DNA of 64,000 bases from Oscillospiraceae bacterium (GCA_015064725.1 SVRQ01000004.1:38338-102337), one strand, 5' to 3'. Counted from the stretch's first letter, positions 52,893 through 62,019 are shown. Notes: a model not told the origin generated them from the letters alone. Numbers and translations: made by a program.

Positions 52893-55109
52893 ATGCCAAA
52901 CGGTGAAAACGAGCTTGTTTCCATAGAGGGAACTGTTGAAAAAATTATATATCATAATGACAATAACGGTTACGTTGTTTGCGAACTGCTTGCTTTTTCC
53001 GATGAGCTTTACACCGTTTGCGGAGAGATGCCGTATCTTGCCGCAGGCGAAACGATAAAAGCAATGGGCGATTTTGTAACGCATCCGCAGTTCGGGCGTC
53101 AATTCAAGGTGGAGTATTACGAAAAACAGCTCCCGACAAACGCTACATCGATTCTCAAATATCTTTCCTCCGGCACGATAAAGGGCATTGGTCCCGTTAC
53201 GGCGCGCCATATCGTTGATAAATACGGCGAGGACACGTTCGACGTGCTTGAAAATCATCCCGAATGGCTTGCGGACGTCAACGGTATCTCCGCGCGCAAG
53301 GCGAAGGAGATAGGGGAGATTTTCAAAGCGCAGTTCGGTATGCGAAACGTAATGGCTTTTTGCCGAACGTATTTCGGTCCTGCAACGTCCGTTCGCATAT
53401 ATAAAAAATGGGGCTGCGGAGCAATAGACGTGATAACGCGCAATCCATATATCCTTTGCGACGAGATACACGGCGTTACCTTTGAAAAAGCGGATGCTAT
53501 TGCAAAGAGCCTTGGATTTGGAAGCGGCTCCGATGAGAGGATCGGTGCGGGGCTTAAATTCGTTCTTTCGCACAATCTTTACCAGAATGGACACGTCTTT
53601 CTTCCCGAAGATAAGCTTACGGAAACGGCAACCAAGCTCCTTGGCTGTACGCGAGAGAAAGCGGAGGACGTACTTTCCTATCTTATTGCACGGAGAGAGC
53701 TTGTGCTTGTGCGTGAACCCGGTCTTAAATGCGTTTATCTTCCCGATGCTTACGAGGCTGAGACTTATATTGCCAAAAAGCTTGATATAATGGAGAATGT
53801 AAACCATTCGCTCGATTCGGAAAACCTTTTGGAGCTTGTGAAAAAGACAGAGCTTGAAAACGATATAAAATACGAAGAGCTTCAGCGCAGAGCCATCAAA
53901 GAGGCTGTTGCCAACTCCGTTTTTGTGCTGACGGGCGGCCCCGGTACGGGTAAAACAACTGTTGTTCGTGCAATAATTCGTATTTTTTCCAGTATGGGTA
54001 TGGATATTGCGCTCGCTGCCCCCACGGGCAGAGCCGCAAAACGTCTTTCCGAAGCCGCTTCTATGGAGGCGAAAACTATTCACAGGCTGCTTGAGATGCA
54101 GTTCAGTCCCGATGAAAGCTCCGTTTTTATGCGTGACGAGAACAACTTGCTTGACGAGGACGTCATCATCATAGACGAATCATCTATGATAGACGTTTTC
54201 CTTATGTCCGCACTGCTCAAGGCTATAAAGCCTTCCGCGCGGCTTGTGCTTATCGGAGATGCTGACCAGCTTCCGCCCGTAGGTCCCGGTTACGTTTTCC
54301 GTGATATTATCGAAAGCGAGCGTTTTTCTACGGTGGTGCTTACGCATATCTTCCGTCAGGCGCAGGAAAGCCTTATCGTTACCAATGCGCACGCGGTAAA
54401 CAACGGCCGTTATATGGATCTTTCCAAAAAAGATGCGGACTTTTTCTTCCTGCCGCGCGCGGACGATGAAGAAACCGCTTCCACGATAGTTTCGCTCTGT
54501 GCAAAGCGTCTGCCGAAAACTTACGGTATGACGGCGTTCAACGGCATACAGATAATCACTCCCTCCAAAAAGGGTATAAACGGCACGGAAACGCTCAACA
54601 ATGCTCTGCAAAAAGCGCTCAATCCGCCCGATATAAGCAAAAGAGAGCGCAGAGTGCGCGATATGGTGCTTCGTGAGGGCGATAAAGTGATGCAGATCAA
54701 AAACGATTACGATATAGAGTGGACGCGAGAGGGCGGCGGAGATGGTGTTGGAGTCTTCAACGGTGACATCGGCGTTATAGAGGAAATAAATATTTCCGCG
54801 GAGCGCGTGACCGTGCTGTATGACGATAAGCACGCTTACTATGATTTTTCTATGCTCGATGAACTTGAGCTTGCATACGCGATAACGGTCCACAAAAGCC
54901 AGGGAAGCGAATATCCGATAGTGGTTATTCCGCTTTACAGGTATTCTCAGAGATTGCTTACAAGAAATCTTCTTTACACGGCACTGACCCGCGCACAGAA
55001 GATGGTTGTGCTTGTTGGGGACGAGGAGGTTTCAAGAAGAATGATAGAAAACAACCGCAGAACTAAGCGTTATACGGGGCTTTCCATCATCTTCTCCAAA
55101 TACGAATGA
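52893..55109 (+). CDS. recD2: RecD2-family 5'-3' DNA helicase
   Basis: ATP-dependent SF1B helicase acting in DNA repair independently of RecBC. 738 residues: N-terminal OB-like part, a helix-hairpin-helix block (GTIKGIGPVTARHIV and NGISARKAKEIG), then the helicase core with Walker A LTGGPGTGKTT (347-356), APTGRAAKRL, IIIDESSM (motif II), GDADQLPPVGPG (III), and AITVHKSQGSEYP near the end. ComF overlaps its last 4 bases (ATGA). Confidence 0.94.
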   Translation: MPNGENELVSIEGTVEKIIYHNDNNGYVVCELLAFSDELYTVCGEMPYLAAGETIKAMGDFVTHPQFGRQFKVEYYEKQLPTNATSILKYLSSGTIKGIGPVTARHIVDKYGEDTFDVLENHPEWLADVNGISARKAKEIGEIFKAQFGMRNVMAFCRTYFGPATSVRIYKKWGCGAIDVITRNPYILCDEIHGVTFEKADAIAKSLGFGSGSDERIGAGLKFVLSHNLYQNGHVFLPEDKLTETATKLLGCTREKAEDVLSYLIARRELVLVREPGLKCVYLPDAYEAETYIAKKLDIMENVNHSLDSENLLELVKKTELENDIKYEELQRRAIKEAVANSVFVLTGGPGTGKTTVVRAIIRIFSSMGMDIALAAPTGRAAKRLSEAASMEAKTIHRLLEMQFSPDESSVFMRDENNLLDEDVIIIDESSMIDVFLMSALLKAIKPSARLVLIGDADQLPPVGPGYVFRDIIESERFSTVVLTHIFRQAQESLIVTNAHAVNNGRYMDLSKKDADFFFLPRADDEETASTIVSLCAKRLPKTYGMTAFNGIQIITPSKKGINGTETLNNALQKALNPPDISKRERRVRDMVLREGDKVMQIKNDYDIEWTREGGGDGVGVFNGDIGVIEEINISAERVTVLYDDKHAYYDFSMLDELELAYAITVHKSQGSEYPIVVIPLYRYSQRLLTRNLLYTALTRAQKMVVLVGDEEVSRRMIENNRRTKRYTGLSIIFSKYE

Positions 55110-55801
55110 AGCTTATAAATCTTATTTTCCCGAAAAAATGTATAATTTGCGGAGAATTTACGGATGCTAAGACGAATGATGTTTTTTGTCCCATCTGCCG
55201 CACGAAATATGAAGCTATCAAGCGAGAGCCCTGCCGCGATTGTGCAAGGGCGCAGTACCGGTGCCGCTGTATTTCATCAAAGATCAAAACCGTGGGCATT
55301 CCCGTGGCGCAAAGACACGTTTTCCGCTTTGCGGACGAGCTTTCCAGAACGCTCATATATAAATTAAAGCGGAAAAATCTGCGCTCGCTTCAGCTTTTTA
55401 TTGCAAAAGAGTGTGCTGCTCTTGCGGGAGAGGAGATCGCGGGAAGATCGCACGAGAAATTTGCAATCGTTTATCCTCCTCGCGCCAAGAGCGCGGTAAA
55501 GGAATACGGCTTTGATCACGCGCATATAATTGCATCAGAGGTTGCGAAATTAACGGGGCTGCCCCTCTTGCATCCGTTCAAAAGAGTGGGAGGAAAGGCG
55601 CAGAAAACGCTTTCCGCGAAGGAAAGGGGAACGAACGCCGAAAAAGCTTTCGACCTTTCGGACGAATGTGCGCTTGAGGGACTTTCAATTATTATTATCG
55701 ATGACGTTGTGACAAGCGGCAGTACGGCTGCAAGACTTTCCGAGCTTTTAAAACTCCGGGGTGCAAAACGGGTCATAGTTATATCCGCATCTAAAGTATA
55801 A
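55106..55801 (+). CDS. comF: ComF-family phosphoribosyltransferase-like protein
   Basis: 231 residues. N-terminal zinc-binding cysteines (CIICG, CPIC, CRDC, CRC; residues 12-60) precede a type I PRTase domain with the PRPP loop IIIDDVVTSGSTA. In naturally competent bacteria ComF assists single-strand DNA uptake; here it follows recD2 with a 4-bp overlap, so a role in handling incoming or damaged DNA is plausible. No other competence genes are in the window. Confidence 0.9.
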   Translation: MKLINLIFPKKCIICGEFTDAKTNDVFCPICRTKYEAIKREPCRDCARAQYRCRCISSKIKTVGIPVAQRHVFRFADELSRTLIYKLKRKNLRSLQLFIAKECAALAGEEIAGRSHEKFAIVYPPRAKSAVKEYGFDHAHIIASEVAKLTGLPLLHPFKRVGGKAQKTLSAKERGTNAEKAFDLSDECALEGLSIIIIDDVVTSGSTAARLSELLKLRGAKRVIVISASKV

Positions 55802-55818
55802 ATTTTGGGGAGTATGTT

Positions 55819-56688
55819 ATGGAAAAGTCTAAAAGAAAATTTACCGACAGGCAGATATTACTTGCCGTGTTTGCCTTTGTGCTGATCTGCGCTTTTTTTG
55901 TTGGATTTTATTTTTACAGATACCATTATTACGAATTTTACGGATTTTTCGATGGTTTGCGCGTTCCCGAAAGATGGATATTGAAGCACGAAAAATACGA
56001 TGCGGACGAGCTTGAAAAACTCCCTATTTCCGAGCTTGATGCAAGCAAAAGCCTTATGCTTGTGAATATGCAATATCAGCTGAGCTCGGAGGAGAACCCT
56101 CTTCTTGTGTCCGCGGGGGAGGGGCAGGAGGTCGCACTTGAAGCATACGGGCATATGCAGGCACTTTTTTCCGCTTGCCATGAGGCAACGGGGGAGGAGC
56201 TGAGTATTACAAGCAGCTTCCGCACGTTTGAAAAGCAGGAGGCGATATATGCGGTGAATGAGTTTGCCGTGCCTCCCGGCGCGAGCGAGCACCAATGCGG
56301 GCTTGCCGTGGACGTTCGCACGGATGCACATGCAAGCCTCAATTTTATAAAATCCGAGGCGGGAAAATGGCTTTCAGATAATGCGTACAAATATGGATTT
56401 ATAATCCGCTATCCATACTGGGCAGAGGACGTGACGGGTGTGACCTATGAGCCGTGGCACCTGCGCTACGTCGGCACACCGCACGCAGAGCTTATTTACC
56501 GTACGCGCATCGTTCTCGAGGAATACGCCTCTCTTTACAAGGATGGGGAGTTTTACGTTTTTGAAAACTACGTTATTTCACGTCAAAAAAGCGAGGACGG
56601 TACGCTCTTATTTCCACAAAATGCGAAAAACGTCACCGTTTCCGCGGATAATACGGGTGCATATTTCATATGGGGCGAGATAAAGTGA
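55819..56688 (+). CDS. D-alanyl-D-alanine carboxypeptidase, VanY/M15B family
   Basis: 289 residues, membrane-anchored by one N-terminal helix (LLAVFAFVLICAFFVGFYFY), catalytic domain outside. Zinc-peptidase motifs: SEHQCGLAVDV with His158 and Asp165, and EPWHLRYVG with Glu211 and His214. It trims the terminal D-Ala of peptidoglycan stem peptides. There are no vanA/B-type neighbours, so this is ordinary wall maturation rather than vancomycin resistance. A C-terminal extension of about 50 residues follows the peptidase. Last gene of the recD2 operon. Confidence 0.92.
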   Translation: MEKSKRKFTDRQILLAVFAFVLICAFFVGFYFYRYHYYEFYGFFDGLRVPERWILKHEKYDADELEKLPISELDASKSLMLVNMQYQLSSEENPLLVSAGEGQEVALEAYGHMQALFSACHEATGEELSITSSFRTFEKQEAIYAVNEFAVPPGASEHQCGLAVDVRTDAHASLNFIKSEAGKWLSDNAYKYGFIIRYPYWAEDVTGVTYEPWHLRYVGTPHAELIYRTRIVLEEYASLYKDGEFYVFENYVISRQKSEDGTLLFPQNAKNVTVSADNTGAYFIWGEIK

Positions 56689-56694
56689 ATTTTT

Positions 56695-56722
56695 AATGGC
56701 ATACGGACAGTATGCCATTTTG
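56695..56722 (+). terminator. Terminator after VanY-family gene
   Basis: AATGGCATAC / GTATGCCATT stem with TTTT tail. Confidence 0.85.
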
Positions 56723-56732
56723 TATATTGCTA

Positions 56733-56761
56733 TTGACAAATTAAAAAATCTATTCTATAAT
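56733..56761 (+). promoter_or_regulatory. Promoter of second padR operon
   Basis: TTGACA (56733-56738), 17-nt spacer, TATAAT (56756-56761). Confidence 0.85.
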
Positions 56762-56767
56762 ATAATC

Positions 56768-56790
56768 AGTTACTTGTAATGCAAGTAACT
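56768..56790 (+). promoter_or_regulatory. Operator of second PadR
   Basis: Perfect palindrome AGTTACTTG-TAATG-CAAGTAACT at the transcription start, directly before the padR ribosome site. Unlike the first PadR operator in sequence. Confidence 0.65.
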
Positions 56791-56801
56791 GCGGAGGAAA
56801 A

Positions 56802-57164
56802 ATGAACAACAAGACACAGATGCTGAAAGGAATATTGGAGGGGTGTGTGCTTCAGATCTTGGAAAGGGAAGCGTGTTACTCCGGTATGCTCGTGGAAAAG
56901 CTGAGGGCGTGCGGATTTCGAGATATATCGGAGGGAACGCTTTTTCCGCTTCTTCTTCGCCTTGAAGGCAGAGAACTTTTTGAGATAGAACGTGTTAAAA
57001 ATCCTCTTGGTCCCAGCAGAAAATACTATAAGCTCAACGCTTACGGCAAGGAAGAGCTTGAAAATTTCCGCGCAGAATGGGAAGAAATGAAAAAAATAAC
57101 GGACAACGTTTTAAGAGGAGTGGATTTGAATGAAAGAAAAAAAGAGCCCGAGGAAACGTCTTGA
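56802..57164 (+). CDS. PadR-family transcriptional regulator
   Basis: 120-residue winged-helix repressor: LKGILEGCVLQILEREACYS, ISEGTLFPLLLRLEGRELF and GPSRKYYKLNAYGKEEL give the PadR-N domain; a C-terminal helix mediates dimerisation. GGAGG precedes ATG 56802. Its end overlaps the next gene by 35 bp, so translation is coupled. It probably represses its own operon through the 23-bp palindrome at the start site. Confidence 0.92.
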   Translation: MNNKTQMLKGILEGCVLQILEREACYSGMLVEKLRACGFRDISEGTLFPLLLRLEGRELFEIERVKNPLGPSRKYYKLNAYGKEELENFRAEWEEMKKITDNVLRGVDLNERKKEPEETS

Positions 57165-58005
57165 CTTTAGTTACGCGAAGCTTTACAGAAAAATAAAAAG
57201 GCTTGTCCGCGCGGACGTGCGCCCTCACGAAATGCGCGATGAGGCGATGAAAAAGCTTTATGAAATGCTGCTCGAAGCGCAGGGAAACGGCGTGAGCGTG
57301 CAGGCGCTTTTGCCGCAGGGGTTTGACGTATTTTATTCGGAATTTGTCGCGGAGCTGCCAGCGTTTACGCACGAAGAAAGACTGCAGAGAAGAAGCGTTA
57401 TGCATTTTCTTTACTGTGCGTGCATTGCTTTTTTGGCGGTGCTTGTGTTGTTTTCCACAACGCTTGTGAACGATTACATAATTGCACCCGTAAGCAACTA
57501 TTTTGCATATGCCAAAAACGGTTTTTCCTATATTGTTGATAGCGATGCTTACTTTTTAACCGCATACGCTTTGTCGGAAACAATACCTTTTGAAATAGAT
57601 TTTGACGATATTAAAAGCGCAGAGGGCAAATGTATTTTCGACGGCGAATACGGAAAGATAGTTATAGAAAAAATATCCGTTGACGGCGAAAATATGCAGG
57701 ACGTGCGAATATTTTTCAGGAGCTATCCCGTGGAAAGCTTTGAATTTACGCAGATGATCACGGGAGTTGACCTTTCAAAAAAGGCTTTTACGCCTGCTGA
57801 TATTATCTACAGCTACAACCGCAAGGATTATAAATGCAGGATAACTGGCACTGAAAGCCCAACACTGTGGTACGGATGCTTAGTCGGCGAGGATTTTGTT
57901 GGCAAATACGGCGATATTCCGCTTGAGGATATGCACGGCGTTTATGAGTTTGCCTTGAGAGAGCTTACGCTCAACACTTGGGAAATAAAGCCCGTGGGAA
58001 GGTAA
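57130..58005 (+). CDS. PadR-operon membrane protein, paralogue 1
   Basis: 291 residues: soluble helical N-terminal region (about 1-88) resembling the short helical domains encoded next to PadR genes, one membrane segment (SVMHFLYCACIAFLAVLVLF), then an extracytoplasmic beta-rich domain of about 170 residues (ETIPFEIDFDD ... LTLNTWEIKP). Function unknown. GAGGAG precedes ATG 57130. The next gene is a tandem paralogue with identical residues from YAKLYRK to HFLYC. Confidence 0.75.
   Translation: MKEKKSPRKRLDFSYAKLYRKIKRLVRADVRPHEMRDEAMKKLYEMLLEAQGNGVSVQALLPQGFDVFYSEFVAELPAFTHEERLQRRSVMHFLYCACIAFLAVLVLFSTTLVNDYIIAPVSNYFAYAKNGFSYIVDSDAYFLTAYALSETIPFEIDFDDIKSAEGKCIFDGEYGKIVIEKISVDGENMQDVRIFFRSYPVESFEFTQMITGVDLSKKAFTPADIIYSYNRKDYKCRITGTESPTLWYGCLVGEDFVGKYGDIPLEDMHGVYEFALRELTLNTWEIKPVGR
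57172..57416 (+). repeat. Duplicated 245-bp segment, copy 1
   Basis: Equal in length to 58039-58283, with six differences by eye, all synonymous in the reading frame. Flanking and downstream sequence of the two genes has diverged strongly. Confidence 0.85.
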
Positions 58006-58014
58006 GGTGCAAAA

Positions 58015-58839
58015 ATGAGAAAACGTCTTAATAAAAATTACGCGAAGCTTTACAGAAAGATAAAAAGGCTTGTCCGCGCGGACGTGCGCCCTCACGAAAT
58101 GCGCGATGAGGCGATGAAAAAGCTTTATGAAATGCTGCTTGAAGCGCAGGGAAACGGCGTGAGCGTGCAGGCGCTTTTGCCGCAGGGGTTTGACGTATTT
58201 TATTCGGAATTTGTTGCGGAGCTTCCCGCGTTTACGCACGAGGAAAGACTGCAGAGAAGAAGCGTTATGCATTTTCTTTACTGCACGTGCATTACTTTTT
58301 TGGCGGTTTTGCTTTTATTCGAGCATACGCCGACGGATGAATACCTTACATATTTGGAGCAAGGCGTTTCATATGTTATTCATAATGACGATTATATTGC
58401 CGCTTCATATCCTATAGATGATACCATAACCATTGAGATCGATTTTGACGACCTTGAAAGCAATGTGGGAAAATGCGTTTGGGAGGGCGAAAACGGAAAG
58501 ATAATTATCAACAGAATAACAATTGCGGGTGAAGGCATAAAAGCCATACAAATATATTTTAAGAGCTATCCCAAGAAAGGCTTTAATTACTCGGAGATGG
58601 TTTCGGGGCTTGATTGGGCGCGGAAAGGCTTTACTTTTACTGCCAAAATGACACTTGACTATGAGGGTGAAAATTACAACTGCGGAATTTGCGGGGTTGA
58701 GGGTACGGACCGTTGGGGATTTTATTTTTTCGGAATTGATTTTGTAAGTACACACGAGGATATGGAAATAGAGGATCTTCACGGGGTATATAAGTTCACG
58801 TTGGAGGGACTTACACTTAACACTTGGAAAAGAAAATAA
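58015..58839 (+). CDS. PadR-operon membrane protein, paralogue 2
   Basis: 274 residues with the same architecture as paralogue 1: identical N-terminal helical domain, one membrane segment (HFLYCTCITFLAVLLLF), and a diverged extracytoplasmic domain that still shares landmarks (ITIEIDFDDLES, GKCVWEGENGKIII, YFKSYP, LHGVYKFTLEGLTLNTW). Starts 9 nt after the first copy ends; AAGG lies upstream. The two probably respond to or bind different ligands outside while sharing an inner partner (inference). Confidence 0.75.
   Translation: MRKRLNKNYAKLYRKIKRLVRADVRPHEMRDEAMKKLYEMLLEAQGNGVSVQALLPQGFDVFYSEFVAELPAFTHEERLQRRSVMHFLYCTCITFLAVLLLFEHTPTDEYLTYLEQGVSYVIHNDDYIAASYPIDDTITIEIDFDDLESNVGKCVWEGENGKIIINRITIAGEGIKAIQIYFKSYPKKGFNYSEMVSGLDWARKGFTFTAKMTLDYEGENYNCGICGVEGTDRWGFYFFGIDFVSTHEDMEIEDLHGVYKFTLEGLTLNTWKRK
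58039..58283 (+). repeat. Duplicated 245-bp segment, copy 2
   Basis: Partner of 57172-57416; same reading frame and identical encoded peptide. Confidence 0.85.
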
Positions 58840-58846
58840 TGTTTTT

Positions 58847-58877
58847 CACACCACAATATATTGTGGTGTGTTTTTTT
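58847..58877 (+). terminator. Terminator of second padR operon
   Basis: CACACCACAATA / TATTGTGGTGTG perfect stem followed by T7. Confidence 0.9.
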
Positions 58878-59139
58878 ACGTTTTGCTCTTGATACTATCT
58901 AAAATGGTGCGCCGCGGCGGTATGCACGGGGCGCACATTTTGGGCAAAAGAGATAAACTCGCGTTTATTCATATGCGTTGGAACGAAACATATGCGTTTT
59001 GTCAAGACCCTTGAAATACACTTTTCCGCGCAAGCAGAAAAGCGCGAAAAAGCAGATGCAGTAAGGGTTTTTCGGTTTTTTTAGTGGTGAAAAACGATAA
59101 TATCCGACAAAAAAATAACTTTTTGAATATATAGAAAAA
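58878..59139 (+). other. Non-coding region upstream of the nrdDG control sites
   Basis: No gene seen. It holds an imperfect GC-rich inverted repeat (AAAATGGTGCGCC with GGGGCGCACATTTT, about 58900-58938) and A/T-rich sequence. No known riboswitch was recognised. Confidence 0.4.
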
Positions 59140-59186
59140 ACGGTATATTTTGTGTTGAATTTTAACAAAAATACAGCATCTTGTGT
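59140..59186 (+). promoter_or_regulatory. Tandem NrdR-like boxes
   Basis: ACGGTATATTTTGTGT (59140-59155) and ATACAGCATCTTGTGT (59171-59186) each resemble the NrdR consensus ACACWATATATWGTGT and are offset by exactly 31 bp, the three-turn spacing typical of NrdR. They lie just upstream of the nrdD promoter. Confidence 0.6.
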
Positions 59187-59204
59187 TTTTTTACGCTTTA
59201 CCCC

Positions 59205-59233
59205 TTGATAAAATCCACAATTTGTGGTATGCT
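59205..59233 (+). promoter_or_regulatory. nrdDG promoter with internal palindrome
   Basis: TTGATA (59205-59210), 17-nt spacer, TATGCT (59228-59233). The spacer contains the perfect palindrome CCACAA-T-TTGTGG (59215-59227), a possible extra operator. Confidence 0.65.
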
Positions 59234-59294
59234 TATAGAGCAACTGACACAAGATAAAGTAATCATTGGTATCATTTTGTTGAGAGGTGTATAT

Positions 59295-61472
59295 ATGAAC
59301 ATTATAAAAAGAAACGGTTCCCAGGCATCTTACGACAGCGATAAGATAAGAATTGCCATTGCCAAAGCAAACGCAACTGTTCCCGAAGAGGAAAGACTTT
59401 CCGAACAGCAGATCGCGGGTATCGAGGCTCATATCAACGCTGTAGGCAAAAATATGTCCCGTGCGCTCGGCGTAGAAGAAATACAAGATATGGTAGAGAA
59501 CGGCATTATGGAATGTGGCGCATTCAACGTTGCCAAAAACTATATCAAATACAGATACATCCGTTCCTTGGCTCGTAAATCCAACACAACGGACGATAAG
59601 ATCCTTTCTCTTATCGAATGCAATAATGAAGAAGTTAAGCAGGAAAACTCCAATAAGAACCCCACGGTCAACAGCGTTCAGCGTGACTATATGGCAGGCG
59701 AGGTAAGCCGCGATATTACGGACCGTGTGCTTCTTCCCGAGGAGATAGTTAAGGCTAACAGGGAAGGTCTTATCCATTTCCACGACTCCGACTATTTTGC
59801 GCAGCATATGCACAACTGCGATCTTGTAAACCTTGAGGATATGCTTCAGAACGGCACTGTCATCAGCGGCACGAAGATCGAAAAGCCCCACAGCTTTTCC
59901 ACGGCGTGCAACATCGCAACGCAGATCATTGCTCAGGTTGCCAGCAACCAGTACGGCGGTCAGAGCATAAGCCTTACTCACCTTGCACCCTTTGTCCAGA
60001 TCTCCCGCGAGAAGATTAGAAAGGGCGTTCTTAAAGAAATAGAGATGCTCGGTATCGAGCCCGAAGAAGAAAAGATAAGCCGCATCGTTGAGGACAGACT
60101 CCGCGAGGAGATCCGCCGCGGTGTTCAGACTATCCAATACCAGGTCGTAACTCTTATGACAACAAACGGACAGGCTCCTTTTGTAACGGTGTTTATGTAC
60201 CTTGGTGAGGCTGCAAACGAGCAGGAAAAGAAAGACCTTGCGCTTATTATCGAAGAAACTCTTCTCCAGCGCTATCAGGGCGTTAAGAACGAGGAGGGCG
60301 TTTGGGTAACTCCTGCGTTCCCCAAGCTCATCTACGTTCTTGAAGAGGACAATATCCGCGAGGACAGCAAATACTTCTATCTTACAAAGCTTGCCGCAAA
60401 ATGCACGGCAAAGCGTATGGTTCCGGACTATATCTCCGAAAAGATAATGCTCCAGAACAAGATAGACAAAAACGGCGAGGGTCACTGCTACACCTGTATG
60501 GGCTGCCGCAGCTTCCTTACCCCTTACGTTGACGAAAACGGCAAGCCGAAATATTACGGCAGATTTAACCAGGGCGTTGTTACCGTTAACCTTGTTGACA
60601 TTGGTCTTTCCGCGCACAAGGATATGGACAAGTTCTGGCAGATATTCGACGAGCGTATGGAGCTTTGTCACAAGGCTCTCCAGTGCCGCCACGAAAGACT
60701 TACAGGCACTCTTTCCGATGCTGCTCCTATCCTTTGGCAGCACGGTGCGCTCCTCCGCCTTGAAAAGGGCGAGCCCATTGACAAGTACCTCCACGGCGGT
60801 TATTCCACGCTCTCCTTGGGTTACGCAGGTCTTTGGGAATGTGTTTACAGCCTTATCGAAAAGAAGCTTACAGAGCCCGAAGGCGAAGAGCTTGGCCTTG
60901 CTATTATGCGTAAGCTCAATGAATACACGGCTAAATGGAAGGCGGCAGAGAATATAGACTATTCTCTCTACGGTACGCCGCTGGAGAGCACGACGTATAA
61001 ATTCTCCAAATGCTTGCAGAAACGCTTCGGCATTGTAAAAGGCGTTACTGACAAGAACTATATCACAAACAGCTATCATATCCACGTTACGGAGCCTATC
61101 GATGCTTTCGAAAAGCTCGCGCTTGAAGCGAAGTTCCAGGCGCTTTCTCCCGGCGGCGCTATCTCTTACGTTGAAGTTCCCAATATGATGGACAATATCG
61201 ATGCGGTCCTTTCCGTTATGCAGTTCATCTACGAAAACATTATGTATGCGGAGCTTAACACGAAGAGCGACTACTGCCAGGTATGCGGATATGACGGCGA
61301 AATACAGATCGTGAATGACAACGAAGGCAAGCTCGTTTGGGAATGCCCGCATTGCCACAACCGCGATCAGTCCAAGATGAACGTAGCGCGCCGCACCTGC
61401 GGTTATATCGGTACGCAGTATTGGAACCAGGGCAGAACCCAGGAGATCAAGGAAAGGGTACTGCACCTCTGA
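59295..61472 (+). CDS. nrdD: Anaerobic (class III) ribonucleoside-triphosphate reductase
   Basis: Oxygen-sensitive glycyl-radical enzyme converting NTPs to dNTPs. 725 residues: N-terminal ATP-cone (1-90, NIIKRNGSQASYDSDKI), ten-stranded barrel with catalytic cysteines (CNIATQ; GHCYTCMGCRSF), a C-terminal zinc site (CQVCG ... CPHC) and the glycyl radical loop RTCGYIG with Gly703. GAGGTG precedes ATG 59295; the frame opens at 59181 but has no ribosome site there. Coupled to nrdG. Implies anaerobic growth. Confidence 0.97.
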   Translation: MNIIKRNGSQASYDSDKIRIAIAKANATVPEEERLSEQQIAGIEAHINAVGKNMSRALGVEEIQDMVENGIMECGAFNVAKNYIKYRYIRSLARKSNTTDDKILSLIECNNEEVKQENSNKNPTVNSVQRDYMAGEVSRDITDRVLLPEEIVKANREGLIHFHDSDYFAQHMHNCDLVNLEDMLQNGTVISGTKIEKPHSFSTACNIATQIIAQVASNQYGGQSISLTHLAPFVQISREKIRKGVLKEIEMLGIEPEEEKISRIVEDRLREEIRRGVQTIQYQVVTLMTTNGQAPFVTVFMYLGEAANEQEKKDLALIIEETLLQRYQGVKNEEGVWVTPAFPKLIYVLEEDNIREDSKYFYLTKLAAKCTAKRMVPDYISEKIMLQNKIDKNGEGHCYTCMGCRSFLTPYVDENGKPKYYGRFNQGVVTVNLVDIGLSAHKDMDKFWQIFDERMELCHKALQCRHERLTGTLSDAAPILWQHGALLRLEKGEPIDKYLHGGYSTLSLGYAGLWECVYSLIEKKLTEPEGEELGLAIMRKLNEYTAKWKAAENIDYSLYGTPLESTTYKFSKCLQKRFGIVKGVTDKNYITNSYHIHVTEPIDAFEKLALEAKFQALSPGGAISYVEVPNMMDNIDAVLSVMQFIYENIMYAELNTKSDYCQVCGYDGEIQIVNDNEGKLVWECPHCHNRDQSKMNVARRTCGYIGTQYWNQGRTQEIKERVLHL

Positions 61473-61999
61473 TGAACTACGGCGAAATTAAGAAAAATGA
61501 TATTGCGAACGGCTTGGGCGTGCGCACAACGCTCTTTGTTTCCGGCTGTACGCATCATTGCAAGGGCTGTTTTCAGCCCGAAACGTGGAATTTCGCGTTT
61601 GGAAAGCCATACACCAAAGAGGTCGAGGACAATATTTTGTCCTCCCTCTCCCCCTATTATATAGCGGGGCTCACGCTTCTTGGCGGAGAGCCTTTCGAGC
61701 CGCAAAATCAAGAGGTGCTTGTGGGGCTTTTACGCAGAGTCCGCGCAGAATACCCGCAGAAGAACGTATGGGCATACTCAGGCTATCTTTTCGAAGAGCT
61801 TACGGGTAAGATACCGTCCCGCGCAAGATGCGAATACACGGACGAAATGCTCTCTCTTATCGATGTGCTTGTTGACGGAGAGTTCGTGGAAGAAAAGAAG
61901 GATATAACGCTTCGCTTCCGCGGTTCATCCAACCAGCGCGTGCTCGATGCGAAAGCGTCACTCGAAGCGGGAGAAGCGGTTTTATTTGATTTTAAATAA
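61472..61999 (+). CDS. nrdG: Anaerobic ribonucleotide reductase activating protein
   Basis: Radical SAM activase that installs the glycyl radical on NrdD. 175 residues: GCTHHCKGCF provides the 4Fe-4S ligands Cys26, Cys30 and Cys33, followed by LLGGEPF for SAM binding. The start ATG overlaps the nrdD stop (TGATG, 61470-61474), so translation is coupled. A terminator follows. Confidence 0.96.
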   Translation: MNYGEIKKNDIANGLGVRTTLFVSGCTHHCKGCFQPETWNFAFGKPYTKEVEDNILSSLSPYYIAGLTLLGGEPFEPQNQEVLVGLLRRVRAEYPQKNVWAYSGYLFEELTGKIPSRARCEYTDEMLSLIDVLVDGEFVEEKKDITLRFRGSSNQRVLDAKASLEAGEAVLFDFK

Positions 62000-62019
62000 C
62001 AAAGTTGACCTCGTCAACT

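Noticed and set aside
55819..56688. Vancomycin-resistance VanY
   Set aside because: No vanH/A/X or vanRS genes are adjacent; the family is a normal wall carboxypeptidase and the gene sits with recD2-comF.
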